Assembly (NCBI GenBank): GCA_003118195.1
Contig: BEXV01001056.1
Coordinates: 31,430-95,429, forward strand
DNA: 64,000 bases
Source of the DNA: Hemicentrotus pulcherrimus
Lineage: Eukaryota > Echinodermata > Echinoidea > Camarodonta > Strongylocentrotidae
Reading direction: 5' to 3'
Part shown: positions 24,980 through 37,699 of the stretch, in pieces
Layout of the letters: each line of letters starts with the position of its first letter
Numbering within the stretch: position 1 is the stretch's first letter
The notes under the pieces: generated by a model
The model's database searches: none
Told to the model about the DNA's origin: nothing
The model's input: the letters and a program-made list of their open reading frames with translations, nothing else
Position numbers and translations under genes: made by a program

Positions 24980-27125
24980 TGTCACGGCATCCTTGTCCCC
25001 ATTACGGTCAGGCCTGCCATTAATATTTATTTTCATTATTGGGTCTTATCTTTTATTTATGCTTCGTTTTTCTCATGCGATACAAACAAGATGAAGCGAT
25101 GGCCGGAGAAATCGATGTACATCTGCAGGTTTATTATCGGTATGTTTTTATATGTCAGGAAATTGATTTCTTATTCAATGAAACCCATCAAGTCATGCAT
25201 TAAGCTTCGATGTACTTACTATGGGGCGACATGTACTTTAGTAGCGCGGCACAAGAAAGCCTACAGGTTCAGCCATTCTTGACAAAAATACGAGACGTAA
25301 GATATGTTACAATTTAGACGATGGCACAGCGCAAGTCCATGTTTTGAGGCCGTACTGGCGTCGCCGGGGGACACTGATATTACAAGGTGGATTGAATGCG
25401 AATTGTTTTACAACGCCATTGAATAGGTTGACCGGGTGGGAGGGGTCCTTTCGTAATTGTGTAATGTTTCTTTCCCATCCTTTTTCTCCTCCTTCTCCCC
25501 TTTTCTCCTTTCTCCATGCAATGGGGAAAGAAGACAGTGAACCTCTGCCGACACGGTTACGCCAACAATAATAGAACAATCAACGTTTATTCAATCTTGT
25601 CTATATACAACTTTCAATGAATTTATTGAATTAAACGACGATATTGTATTCAAAAAATATTTGTACGGCCCCGAATGTGTTTGTTAGGTCCTTGCTCGAA
25701 AAAAAAATGGATATCAGGAGTAGCCTAACTCGCATTAATGGCTCTCAAACCCAAGCTTTAGAAGATTGGAACGATTTTGCAAGTGCGTGGGCTAGTACTG
25801 ATACCAATCATGAGTTATTTCATCATCGCTACATGTAAAGACGAAATGAGCCATTGGTTTCACTATGTACCTCTGGGCACTATTTAACGAAACCGTCATG
25901 AGTACAAGTTTTCCAACAATCCATTGAAAAACGTCGTAATTTTAATGCCTTGTCGGCGAACTTCAACTTAAGGTGGTTTTGTGAAACTATGTCCAGGGTA
26001 CCGCAGCCAGTGGTTAAGTATCTAACTTACGACTCGCATTCAATAAAAGGATGACAAGTTTCGAAAATTTTGCTGAGGATAACTTATATCTACTAGGACA
26101 GCAAATGCTGCGTGTACTTAGCAATGACCTTATAGAAGGAATAAGCATTTTGCTGAAAATCTACAAATCCTGACAAACTGAATTACAACTCCGTTACCTC
26201 AATTGACAGTTTCCGGCCTCCTTGCAACATTCCAGCAAACCGATGACATTCCTCGTTACTTTTTTTCATAACCTTTCAGATGTGGTCAATTCAGCCCAGG
26301 ATCAACTCAGGCGTGAAGTGTAGTGCACGCCAAGGCCTAAGATAATTCTTTCCTCTGGCAAAGGGGGAATTTTTCCTAGACACTTTCGCTTTCTTCAGCG
26401 CAGAAGATGTCATGAACCCACCTGCACTAACCCATCTACCCACACACACACTAACTGGGTTTTCACTTCGACCTGGTGAAATTGTTTTATAACTTCACAT
26501 GACATGTTCACGGTTCGTTATTCACAAATATAAATTCAAATTTGGAAAGGCACCCCAGGGCCTGAATTGTGATAGTAGCAGCTGAAATGCAGACAGGGTT
26601 ATTAAAAAAGTGTTTGAAGAGCATTCGGCAGACTTTTTCATCATTGACATGTCAAAGACATTATGTAGCTTGGAATGTAGAAGCATTTCATGGTACAAAT
26701 GGTACAATCTTTCATTTTGGATTCACATGTGATACAAAAAAAAACTAACATGGAATGTTAAAATGTTATTGAGCCTCTTTAGTTGCTAATTTTTCCAGAT
26801 TGGCCACGTAAAGAAAATGAAGGCTCTAGTTTATAAAAATCTATGCTGTGACGGTGGTCATAAGGCTCATCGGATAATGCGTTCCTTAAGTGTATACCCA
26901 TTTTTATGATACTGAAATGACCATGGCAATGACTTCTTTCACAAGTCAGGTAAAGACTATAACCATTTGTATTATGAACATTACCTGGGTAATATTGAAG
27001 TAGTTTGAGAGTGTCACTCACCCGATTGATTCAACATATATATCATGGGTAAAATCTTCATTTACATTTACATCATACATACAATTATTAAGTGTATACT
27101 GGTAGTTTTAAAGACTTAACAATCA
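24980..27125. other. Intergenic, no gene recognised
   Basis: No exon supported. Open frames on both strands at 25307-25579 overlap each other and show no domain. Confidence 0.6.
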
Positions 27126-27131
27126 TAATTA

Positions 27132-27195
27132 TATTCTTGCTTTCCGAAAACCCAATGGACTAACATGTTCACAATACTTTTTAAAGTTAAGGCTG
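27132..27195 (+). repeat. Dispersed repeat pair, copy 1
   Basis: ATTCTTGCTTTCCGAAAACC...GGACTAACATGT...TTTTTAAAGTTAAGGC matches 28084-28150 in the same orientation at moderate divergence. It directly abuts MITE copy B. Confidence 0.6.
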
Positions 27196-27206
27196 CAAAA
27201 AAAAGA

Positions 27207-27592
27207 AGAGAAGGTTGAGTTCTGGAAAGAGGTACAAAATAATTTGTGAGCGTCATCATTGTTATTATGCAAGGGTGGAAGAACATCAGATTTAACATGT
27301 TCCCTAAAAAGCATGGCTCTTTAAATGCCTTCATATTCTAAATATGACATGGAACATCGTAACAATCGGGGGTAGGTTTTTTTCGCCATGTGCTCGTGTA
27401 GTCCCATATACATCATTCTGTGTATAGTGCTTGTAACTTTGCCAAGATTTGGCCAAATTTCTTATTATTTTGATGATTCCAGAACCTTGCAATACACACG
27501 AAAACCTATATACTAGATGATCAACCTTTTTTGATAGATTCCACACCGTTTCTTTCACAATGCAATCGCATGACCAGAACTCAACTTCATCT
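27207..27592 (+). mobile_element. TTAA-flanked MITE family, copy B
   Basis: Same termini and body as copy A (24588-24968), with scattered substitutions and small indels. The right end is followed by TTAA (27593-27596), while the left flank is an A-rich run without TTAA, so the left boundary has decayed. Frames reading through it are not genes. Confidence 0.8.
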
Positions 27593-28083
27593 TTAATCTG
27601 AGATACATGGCCCTAAGTGTTATCAGTGTCTGTGATATGGTGTTATATTGAAGTCTTTAAAAAATTGCGCTTCAAAATAAGTGCCTCAAAAAAGTAATAA
27701 TCCCCAATAGACTGTAGTGTTATGAAAACCGTTAGGAAAACGCAAAATTTGTTTTAGATTTCCGATAATAAATATCTTGATGATGATACAGGCGTTCGGC
27801 TTGAAAAAGTCATGGGGTTCCTGACTGACTTAAAGGTTTATAATTATCATTGTAGCATGAGCTAAATCTAGGATTTTGTTTCAGAATCTGAGACAAAGTT
27901 ACCCGATCCCTTTAAAAGATAGAGTATGTGAAGCGCATTACACTCCACGCATCATAAAAGAAAATCTGCCGCAGTTTTCAGCGTCATATGTGAACGAGGC
28001 TTTGTTGAGGGTAGAAATCAAAATGTTACATCATAAATAAGATCACATGAGATACACGTAATTCTCGATACATCACATTCACA

Positions 28084-28150
28084 TATTCTTGCTTGCCAAT
28101 AACCTTTTGGACCGACGTGTCCAGCATGTATTTTCTGAAGTTCAGGGCAC
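28084..28150 (+). repeat. Dispersed repeat pair, copy 2
   Basis: ATTCTTGCTTGCCAATAACC...GGACCGACGTGT...GAAGTTCAGGGC corresponds to 27132-27195. Confidence 0.6.
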
Positions 28151-28216
28151 TGACTAACAAAGAGGTGATATCAATCGCAACATGCAGCTATGTACATCGT
28201 TCGTTCGTGTCTCCTT

Positions 28217-28243
28217 AGATCAAGATTAATGTAATCTTGATCT
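28217..28243. other. Perfect 12-bp-stem hairpin
   Basis: AGATCAAGATTA, loop ATG, TAATCTTGATCT. The arms are exact reverse complements. There is no downstream T run or adjacent gene to suggest a terminator or processing site. Confidence 0.8.
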
Positions 28244-28249
28244 TGAGTA

Positions 28250-31200
28250 TTTGCTACAACCGGCCGTGTCAGACACGTTGCCCCGGGGTGCGAGATAGGA
28301 CTCTTGTAGCATTCCCCCATTTAAAACAGCGATTGATTAGTTACTTACGATTGATTTGGATCAATCGCAACTCTTTGAAAAAACAGGGCCCAGGAGTACC
28401 TTTTAAAACATGAAAAGCATGAAATCCACCTGTACCGCATGTTTCATTCGAGGTGGTAGACGAAGCGGATTCATGAAAAGCTGTCAAGATGACCCACGGC
28501 TTTGACAACAAGTCATGTTGGAGGTGAAAAAAAAGTACTGAATTATACAAATACTCGAATCGGAGTCTCGAGCATAGCCAAGGGGATAGAAGACAATCAT
28601 TCCCTGTTGTAAAACAATATTCTACATATCTATATTCCACTCATCTTGGAAAATTAAATTAGTCTTTTGTTAAAGTCTTTGTTCCAGTCTGAGCATAATG
28701 ATAGTCCTCTTCACTCATACCACATTGAAAAATTGGCTGCACCGAAAAAATTTCCTCGAAATGTGATTGATAATAATCACATCTTTTTCATGTTTTATAT
28801 GTATGAATTTTCATATTAGTATAAATTAGTGGAGGGTACGATCAAAGACAACGTGAACATGAAGTCAATTTGTCGATATCATACTTGTCACATGTAGCTA
28901 CTTCACTATCTGCTAGTGTTTATGTGCTTCTGAATGTATATCCGAGAGAATTATGATATAAGTTGTCCTTGTATGGGAGCTGAAAAGGTGTTAAATTACT
29001 GTCAACTTCCACGAATTTACACGCTTGACTCTTAGTTGATAGTATATTCTAATAAAACTGCATACAAGTTAATCTGTATCTTGCACAATTTGAGCTTAAT
29101 TTTAATCACAATAGATCCTAACACACTTGAAACAACGAAGGAGATTTACCGTCTATCTAAAATAAAAAAGGGAGATTTTTAAAACACGTACAATACCAAT
29201 CGGTAGAAGCGCGCGTACTTTAAACATAATTTCGTCACCGAAAATTGAATCAATTTGAAACTAGACAGCACTTTCAGAAAAATTATACAGATAAATAGAT
29301 AAGCCAATATAAGCATGGGAAAAAACGCCGGAACGCTGCCAATGTTGTCCTCGAAATTCGAAAGTGGGCTATTAACTAAGGCAGGGTCGTGTTTACGACA
29401 CATTGCGTTAAGGTCTAACAACAATCGATGGCAGATCGATGCATATGCTGATGGTATTGATATGAAGATGAATTAGACAAACATTGTCAGCAGTTTTCGA
29501 GGACATTATAATATTTCATTCCTGTAGATTTGTAGTTTCGACGGGAAAATGCTAGTGAATAACTCAAGATTTCCATACTTCTTGCGTTTCCATTGACATG
29601 CCGCCAGCCGCTAAAGTCATAGAAGTATGATCTTAATATTATCTGAATGGTTAAAACTTGCTCGAATGAGAGAAGTCTTCAAGGACGGAGTGGTGACGGT
29701 AGACAATCTCTTTAGACCGAATGAGTTTGCTTGTTGTCACATTAACTAATCACAATATCGCTACATGTTTATTACCTCATAAAGGGCCAGCTAACCGATC
29801 AATAATAATGCATATATATCCATGAGTCCTTCGTCATACTCTAGCTTTCATTCATGTGTGAGGAAATTATATGGCTTGAAAAAAAATGTAATGAGGACTT
29901 ATACTAAAGAGGTTATGTTTTGTCAATAATGATAGGTGAGAAATAGGATATTGACGATTTCTACCCTTGACATTATATGATATTATTATATTATATCTTG
30001 ATACATAGAGTATTCACAAAAATATAAGTTTAAAAGATGTGTTAGAACTAGGATCTCATTTCTTAGAATACGGCGGAAATTGAAATAAAGGAACAGTATA
30101 GACGACTAAAAATATAGGAGGTAATTGCAGTACGCTCAATATTTCAGATGAAGAAGGTTTTCTTTAGGTGATATTCGTATAATCACTGCTTTAAAGAGAC
30201 CCTGTAACAAGCCTTATATGTTTATGTATTAAATGGGCATCATCGTATCATTTTACGTTATATTATATTATTCATGTATTATAATATAATTTGGCGTCAA
30301 GAACAAAATTAATCTAAACTTACGATAGTTCAACTGGTTTACCTTACTGTATGATTTCTGGTGTTTTTTAATTTATGATCCAATTTAGACAGGTTATCAT
30401 AGCTAAGAACTACACAAATTACATTAAGCCGCGTTCCAAACTGATGAAATAACGAACAACTAGTTTAAGTAGAATAGTGGAAGCGCAAACATAATAACGC
30501 ATCAGATTAGTCAGTTATTGCATAATCATAGGGATACAAAAAAATGACAGTGTACATACCTTGTACGTTTAAGAAAATAAATCCTTCGACAGCTCCTTTC
30601 CTTCCAGTCCTCTCTGAATCCTCTTATCGCGTCTCTTTTTTCGACTTTCAAATACAAGGCAAGAAAAAATACCAAAAGACTGAAGAAAAGTTGCTGCGAA
30701 ACCAAGCTGGATTCTTCCCGCTATTTCCCTCATCCACAAATTTCCTGTGTCTCGCGCGCGACTCCTGTTTTATCGTCTGTTGCAAGAAACTGGTGATGAA
30801 TTCGGATACACACTGGCGCTTTATATACGGATCAGGTATGTGTGTATTACGATGAGCTCCTTGCGTTGGGGGTATTACCGCCTATGACTTCACATCTGTA
30901 TGAGACCAAATAAAGCTGTTTCTCTCTTCTCAGTCGTCTCCTTAACGTCGGCCGTGAGTGGTTACCAGTGTACGAGTGTAATTGAAATGATAGGATAATC
31001 CCTATGCGGTTCAGTGATTATGAGACCTTATTATGGTGGACAGAAATAATCTTTCAGTTTCCCTTGACGCAAAGAACGGAAGTTTTCGCGTTATGATTTT
31101 GACCAGCGTTTCTTGGATAAGTAGCTTTGATTGGGATAAAGAAGGAAATATGAGATGACATGATGACAAACGTTTATAAGCTTATTATTTATATGTCAAA

Positions 31201-33770
31201 TGTTCTTACACTGATTCGCGAATCTAATCATGTAAATTTCGCTTCGCCCCAGGATACAAAGTATGAGACGTATGATATGTCTCAAGATTAGTTATGATGC
31301 AATGATATGTTTCATAGGAATTCAGCATATTCTCAGAAATCTTTGCGTGGTTCAAATTATAATTTGTAATTATCCAACGTCTCAATACTGCTCATTCGTA
31401 GATAAGGGGAGAGATAACTCAAGCGTAATGGGGCATGGTATCGCCAATATTCATATTTCTGTAATACATTTCGAAGAATTTACACACATGTTTTATGAAC
31501 ATTAAGCACCGCTCTATCCTTCTTAATTGATTTATTCTTTTAGTTTATCTGCAAAATCAACACCAAACAAAATAATGATCATAACGTAAGGTGTAACATT
31601 TTAAAATTGCGTCATGTGAATAATGATTGTTCTCCTTTTTTTGTATTACTGGTTTTATGTTGAAAGTGCTATTCACCATTTGACATGATGGTGAAAATGG
31701 TTGAACTGTTTATTAATGTACTAAACCATTACCGGAGTTTGAAATTAATGTGATCAAAGCTTGGTGAAAGAAGAATCTGTGTTGATTTCTTAATGAATAT
31801 AATAATTCTATTGCCTTACAACTAACTAAAAAACGTCAAAATTGGATGAGCAATTTTAAAGGAATGCCTCACTTTTCGTTTTCATATGCTTCCTATGTTA
31901 CGGTTCAACATGATTTGTGAAAAGTCAAATGAAGTAGGAATATTCAAGAAAATGTCATACAGATATATTAGAAAATGTTTTCTATATGTCATTTATTTTC
32001 AAATACATTATTTATGAAGGGAAATACACGTAATGATGGTTTTTCAATATAAATGAATGCCCAGCTCCATTGGGTTGTAATTTTATGTATCTTCAAAATA
32101 ATATTCATACTTTTCTTAGCATTTATCTGATTGTCTTTTTGATTGGTTTCTCTGACCGTTCTGATTTTCATAAGAGCAAAAAGATTTTGGTAAGCCTTTT
32201 TATAAGGCTCATCAGGAAAGCTTATAATCCGTTTTTATCGTAGGGACGTGGAAAGGAAGGATGAAACTATCTAAAATCGGGGTAAGTTATTCCGTATTAG
32301 CCTCAATAAATTATGCAATAGTGTTTATATCCCATGCCGATAATAATCAGGTGACATAAATCATCATATCTGAAAGAAGAAGTAGATCAAAATTAATAAA
32401 GAAAATCCTAGTTCATGTTTACATTGCAACGTCTGTTTTGTACGGATGTCACTAGTAAATTTTTAATGAAGGCGTCGAACCGGAATTCGACAGTTTCCTC
32501 TCAAACTTTCAACAAGCTCATAAACATCTGATTTGCCGATAAAGATGAAAACGAGCCAAAAATCTCTACATTTGTCAAAAGGGGATCATGTTTGTTCCCA
32601 AACTATCTGTAATACAAAACTTTTTCAAATATTGTATTGGCTCAATGGTCCTCAAAGTCATTTTTACCAAAAAGCCGGAAGAAGGTAAATATGCCGAAAT
32701 GTTGTTTTTAGTATTATGTGGGCGCGTTGTGTGAGTGTACGTGCTTGTGTGTGGGTGGGTGTGCGCGTGTGAAGTGGATGAGAGAGGGTGAAATAAATTT
32801 ATTTCGCGACAGAAGTAAATCTATCTATGTGAAACATTTGGAAAAATACAATTTATTGAAGATCAGGCTTATTTGTTCATTTATTTTGTTTTGAGTCATA
32901 ATGGTATCACGCGCATGGCGTATCAATAGTTTTACTACATATTTTAATGAAATGAAAAGACCATTACATTTTTGAAATCATATGATGAATATCTTATTTC
33001 GAATCATAATGAATCCAATATGAAAACCCAAAATACTTTTTAAGTTCTTGTAATGTTTGGCAGGCATGTTCCCGTTGGTATATCGGCGTATGTCCTTCAT
33101 GTCTGGGTTAAAAAAATAATAACATTTGGGTGGGCGGAGACTTATTTAAGTGACGTACTGCAGAAATCAAATTGACTTATTGCTTTACCGCGGAGTGTTT
33201 GTATAGCACAGGGTTAGAATCTTCTAATACGTACATACATATTGATCATTGCTATTACAGTATTTTCTCCGCTCATTTTCATTTTTTTTTTTCTGGCCAG
33301 GGTTCCCGGGTTTTCATTAATAAAACATAAGCCCCACCTGCACAACAACCAATCGAGTCGGTTGCCTGGCACGGGATCCGGTGGCTGGGAGTTGTAGCGA
33401 AGATTTTCTAATTCTTCATTCTTCTTTAAAAATGTGTACTCTAGCCTTGTTCAGTGATCCATCTTCCACGAGTCTACGTCATGCCATATCTTATCTCAAC
33501 TGTTCACTGTCTTTACTTTTTTTAATTCTTTCTCCTGCTATTGTTGTATTTTGACAAAAAGATATTTGTGTAGATACAGCGGTATGATCATGAAAAAAAG
33601 GTAACATTAGTAACACATAATTGTTTTGTTACTACGATTCAAGGACATTATTTTCCCTTTTCTGATTTGTCGATGGAAGAATGAATAGATTATTTTATAG
33701 ATTTCATGATGAACATTATTTTTCAAATGTTCTGAGTATATGGCAAATATCACTTGCTGAATTTTCTACG
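28250..33770. other. Intergenic, no gene recognised
   Basis: Long AT-rich stretch. An AT palindrome (TTATATTATA...TATAATATAA) lies near 30257-30287. The open frame at 30544-30855 (103 codons) has no recognisable domain. Confidence 0.6.
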
Positions 33771-33774
33771 CAGC

Positions 33775-34075
33775 AAAAATGGAGAGCAAAGTTCGCAAAC
33801 ATCAGCAAGGAGTGACCGACTTGCGAAGCGACATGCAACCCCCAGAAATACATAACTTTCGTATCCTTTTTGTCCAGACCCCAAGTCATCTCTCAAGTGC
33901 TTTAATGTTTTGATTTAAACATATATTTATTTTTACATGTTTGTTCTCCTTTGCTATGTTATCTTTATATTTATGTACATATGTTTTTGAATGCTTTTTA
34001 TATGATTGTATGTTTGATGTAAACTTGCATTTTTAGTCTTTGGACTTTTTGACAAGTCATGAATAAAACATTATT
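33775..34075 (+). repeat. Possible LINE 3' end
   Basis: A short open frame (33781 to a stop near 33915) is followed by T-rich sequence that ends GTCTTTGGACTTTTTGACAA then GTCATGAATAAAACATTA, with a polyadenylation-like AATAAA at about 34062-34067. The layout resembles the 3' untranslated end of a non-LTR retrotransposon. No reverse transcriptase motif is present, so this is only a suggestion. Confidence 0.3.
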
Positions 34076-34149
34076 TGAAAGTGTGTCACCCTCAAGTTTG
34101 GTAGTATGCTTGCTTTTAAGTTTTAGAAATCCCTATATCTACAAACCTC

Positions 34150-34290
34150 AAGTCTTTTGATCGTGGTGGTATACTTTTGGCGGAAGTCCTTGAGTGTCAT
34201 AAAAGAGATCCAGGGTTCGAATATTGCTCGGTGCTTACATACTTGAAGGAGGCGTTTTACCCACTATAATTGTCCCTTGAAAAAAAGGTG
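34150..34290 (+). repeat. Probable decayed tRNA-SINE
   Basis: A recognisable B box (GGGTTCGAATATT, about 34212-34224) lies downstream of a weak A-box-like region, followed by a GAAGGAGGCGTTTTACCCAC body phrase. No clear tail or target duplication. Confidence 0.35.
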
Positions 34291-34445
34291 TAATGAATTA
34301 GTAACTTGTAATGTCGGGGGTAATAACGAATATAGGGCCTTCATAAAGAACACTGATATATAGGAGGCTACGCTGGCTATAGGAGATCATATTGATGTTA
34401 ATATAATTTAGTGGAAGCTGAAAATAATTATAAATATTAATCAAC

Positions 34446-34481
34446 ACACATACTCACACGCACACACACACACACACACAC
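34446..34481. repeat. (CA)n microsatellite ending in a gap
   Basis: CA dinucleotide repeat running straight into the N run, which probably explains the gap. Confidence 0.9.
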
Positions 34482-34603
34482 NNNNNNNNNNNNNNNNNNN
34501 NNNNNNNNNNNNNNNNNNNNNNNNNNNNNNNNNNNNNNNNNNNNNNNNNNNNNNNNNNNNNNNNNNNNNNNNNNNNNNNNNNNNNNNNNNNNNNNNNNNN
34601 NNN
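34482..34603. other. Assembly gap (122 N)
   Basis: Bounded on the left by (CA)n and on the right by a T tract (34604-34626), both hard to sequence. Confidence 0.95.
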
Positions 34604-34625
34604 TTTTTTTTTTTTTTTTTTTTTT

Positions 34626-34722
34626 TAGGCCGCCATCCTTGTCAAGCTTTGCTTATGATTGCGGTCTCCTGCAATTTTCCAATTGAAAAGTTCGGATAAA
34701 ACTTTAAATTGATAATTTATGA
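34626..34722 (+). repeat. Dispersed repeat AGGCCGCCATCC (copy 1)
   Basis: AGGCCGCCATCC...GATTGCGGTCTCCTGC...TTTTCCA...AGTTCGGATAAAACTTTA follows a T tract. The same order of segments occurs at 52007-52081, also after a T tract. Confidence 0.65.
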
Positions 34723-35289
34723 TTTAATAGTTGATCGATAAAGAGGTTATAGACCACATGATTATGATTTCAACATATTTCAATCCACACCTCTTCGGCC
34801 ACGTAAGCAATGCTCGTGCTCCGGAGTTCATATTCTTTTTGGAGAGCTCCTCAAATTGAAATATTGCTCCGAAAAAGGACTCGACACCGAAATCGCAATC
34901 ATCCAATCAAAAAGGAAGGAACGGACCGAGCTCGACCGTTGACAGAATCACCGAAACAAATTTACAAGCAAGTCCTTTTGTTGTTCATGTTTATTCCAAG
35001 TCTGTGGCGTTCTAGCCCGTTTCAGTGCTATATTTGGAAGGAGTCCAATATTACTCTAGTGTCTCCACCCCTTTCCTGCGAAATCCCTCGGCTGGAGGAT
35101 ATTCGGAAGCTTGGAAAACGATGAGAGAGAGAGAGAGAACATGTTTCATTCTCAAGAATTATTCGACGAAACACCCGGTTAACCTGATACGACATCAGCT
35201 CACATAGTTGGTACCATTTTCGAAATGATACAGACCCCTTGACTCCTCATGCCTGATGTGCCTGAATTTGTTCGTGATATCATTCGGTA

Positions 35290-35440
35290 TAGAATTGATT
35301 CATAGCAGGAGAGGGAGAACAGAGAGATAGTGAGATAGTGAGAGACGGACAGAAAAGCCAGGGGAGAAAGGGAGACACAGAGAAAGAAAGAATGAGAGAG
35401 GGAGGGAGGGAAAGAGAGAGAGAGAGAGAGAGAGAGATGC
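35290..35440. repeat. GA-rich low-complexity tract
   Basis: Interrupted GAGAGA/GGGA repeats ending in a pure (GA)n at 35414-35437. It creates Ser/Leu-rich false frames on the minus strand. Confidence 0.85.
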
Positions 35441-35499
35441 GAGGGGGGTCTATAATAATCATCAATAGATGACATTTGGACAAATTGTACATACATTTT

Positions 35500-36900
35500 T
35501 ACTGTTCATTTTTGTGTTACTAGAATTGCTATTCTACTTAGAGATATGAAGACAAATAAAGTATCCCTTTTCTCTCTCTCTGAAGTATATGATGCAGCTG
35601 TGTGTCGTTAGAGTGATATTTTTACACTATGTTCCAAATGTCATGCTCAGATCACTACGCACTATTTCAAAGAACTTATAACCATTATCAAAGCAAAGTT
35701 AAATACACGTTTCGAAATCGAAAGACGTAAAATATCACATTGATTGGAAAGCTACGTCCTAATGGAGATGTAAGATTAATAATTCCATTCGCTCCGATAA
35801 ATGTTGGCAAGTATGTTGCCATTACCCCCATTGTAACTTCACATAGTTCCGTTCATGTTTGATATATTTGCTCTCTACTATATAAATTAAAGAAGTTAGA
35901 AATTGACTCTTACTATAGTGTAGAATAGTGCTACGAGGACAAAACGAACATACTGCCGTCAAACGAACCTTTACAATACTAAAAAGAAAAAGAAAAAGAA
36001 AATCAATTTTGACTGCTACCGTGTACCATTGCCACTAAAAATAAAAGCTTCTTTCTCAACGTACTAATGGAGTTTTTTTTTTAATGCCCTTTTTAATGTG
36101 CCTTTTTAAACTTCAAAGAATCTCGGGCTTGAATACTAAAATGTGCATCTTTAAACATCCATAAATTCTAATCCAATTTGTCAAAATATTGCTACAATAG
36201 TTGCCTGCAAGGAACCTGAGGAAACGGCTGTTTGCATATGTGATAGTTGCTTTTATTGGATTTTAATACCACTCTCGTTTTTAGCTTGACCTATCACTTG
36301 TCGAACCACCCTTTTTTTAGAAAGAGAATACGATTGTGTGGACAATATCTGTGTTTCGAAATTCCCGGCTGTTGCAAATCTGTCACCAATATCAAGAAGA
36401 TAATCTGAATGTAGCGTTCTAAAAGTACTACCCAAACAAAGTTCGCTTGCTACGCTCGCACGCTTGTTGGTGCCCTTGCCAAGAGAACAGTGTGACGGCT
36501 GCTTAAAACAAAATAATGCACTTTATAGTCGTGCGTGACATTATTGGAGTTTTTTTCTTAGACTTAGTAAATGTAGGTTTTCCATTACTTTTTGAGACAT
36601 CATGCTGTCGACGAAGCTTACATTATTGAGTCCTGATTTTTCTAGCAGTCTCTTCTAAGCTCATACTCTGATCTAGACGAATTAATCGCAAAAAATCCGA
36701 ACTTTCAAAAGGATTGCTCATCAATGTTCAGTAATGTAGATTTCGTTTCCATGGTGATCTTTGATTACACAATGAACCTCATTTCCATTCATCTTTCATC
36801 TTCTTTCCGGTAGATGCAAAACGACTGTATACTTAAATGAAATGCAGTTTATCGATCAAATTTGTAGAATAGTCCTCCTCCGTGTCACTCAAAATAAAAA
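35500..36900. other. Intergenic, no gene recognised
   Basis: No feature beyond short A-rich tracts (for example AAAAAGAAAAAGAAAA near 35980-36000). Confidence 0.6.
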
Positions 36901-36907
36901 TTTGATT

Positions 36908-37037
36908 TGGTGCAAATATGCATACGTGTGAGTGCGTTAAAGATTAAGCACAACAAGTGTCAATTTTCAGAAATGTTTAGAATCACATACACGCCCCATG
37001 AAAATTATTCATGCAAAAATGCATACGTGTGGGTGAC
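36908..37037 (+). repeat. ~100-bp tandem repeat, left units
   Basis: One full unit starts CAACAAGTGTCAATTTTCAG (36951) and runs through ACATACACGCCCCA and ATGCATACGTGTG. A partial preceding unit (GCAAATATGCATACGTGTGA, from 36912) shows the tandem arrangement. The next unit lies beyond the inserted element, at 37588-37680. Confidence 0.75.
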
Positions 37038-37577
37038 TTAAAGGTACTTTGTCCCATTATGCAGGCCAAAAAAATGAAAAAGTTAAATTCCAACTGCATT
37101 TGAAAGATAATACTAATTTAGAACTTCCCTAAAAAAGTGGGGCTTGAAAATGTCTTCAAGTGGGAAAATAACGATTATAAGTTGTCAAATTGACTTAAGG
37201 GCTATAGAGCCCAAAAGTAATAGTCTTGATTTTCAGACAATTGTACCGAATGGTCATAGGTTTTATCCTGCGCAAAGATTCAATCAGTAAAATTTTGGCC
37301 ATCACAAGAAGTGGGTTATTGATGTAGACAAATGCTTATGTTCCCTTTACAACTCTTTTCATGTATGTTATTACCAAAGAAGAAAAAAAGCCAGTCAGTC
37401 ACCCAATAGTGTCTGACAGTGAAGTCTAGCAAGTAAACGGGATTCCTTGCATAATTTGAATATGAGGACATTACTGACGTTTAAATTTCACAGATAGGAC
37501 ATACATGACATATTCATAATTCCTGCAAAGTTCTACAGCGTTTGAGGTCGGCTGCAAAAGGGACATAATACCTTTAA
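37038..37577. mobile_element. TTAA-flanked MITE (540 bp) inside a tandem repeat
   Basis: Begins TTAAAGGTACTTTGTCCC and ends GGGACATAATACCTTTAA, giving inverted repeats of about 27 bp that also include TGCAGGCC / GGTCGGCTGCA. TTAA lies at both ends (37038-37041, 37574-37577) and is the likely target duplication. The internal sequence has no open frame of note. It splits the ~100-bp tandem repeat at 36908-37037 and 37588-37680. Confidence 0.8.
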
Positions 37578-37587
37578 AGAATTCGAA

Positions 37588-37690
37588 CAACAAGTGTCAA
37601 TTTTCAGCGGTTTTTACAATCACATACACGCCCCAGCATTTATCATGCAAAAAATGCACATGTGTGAGTGCGTTAGCGAAAGTGAAGAGC
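37588..37690 (+). repeat. ~100-bp tandem repeat, right unit
   Basis: CAACAAGTGTCAATTTTCAG...ACATACACGCCCCA...AAAATGCACATGTGTGAGTG resumes the array interrupted by the MITE. Confidence 0.75.
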
Positions 37691-37699
37691 ACAAGGTCA

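Noticed and set aside
30544..30855. 103-codon open frame, plus strand
   Set aside because: No recognised motif and no supporting context.
35200..35496. Ser/Leu-rich open frames, minus strand
   Set aside because: Same cause: interrupted (GA)n.
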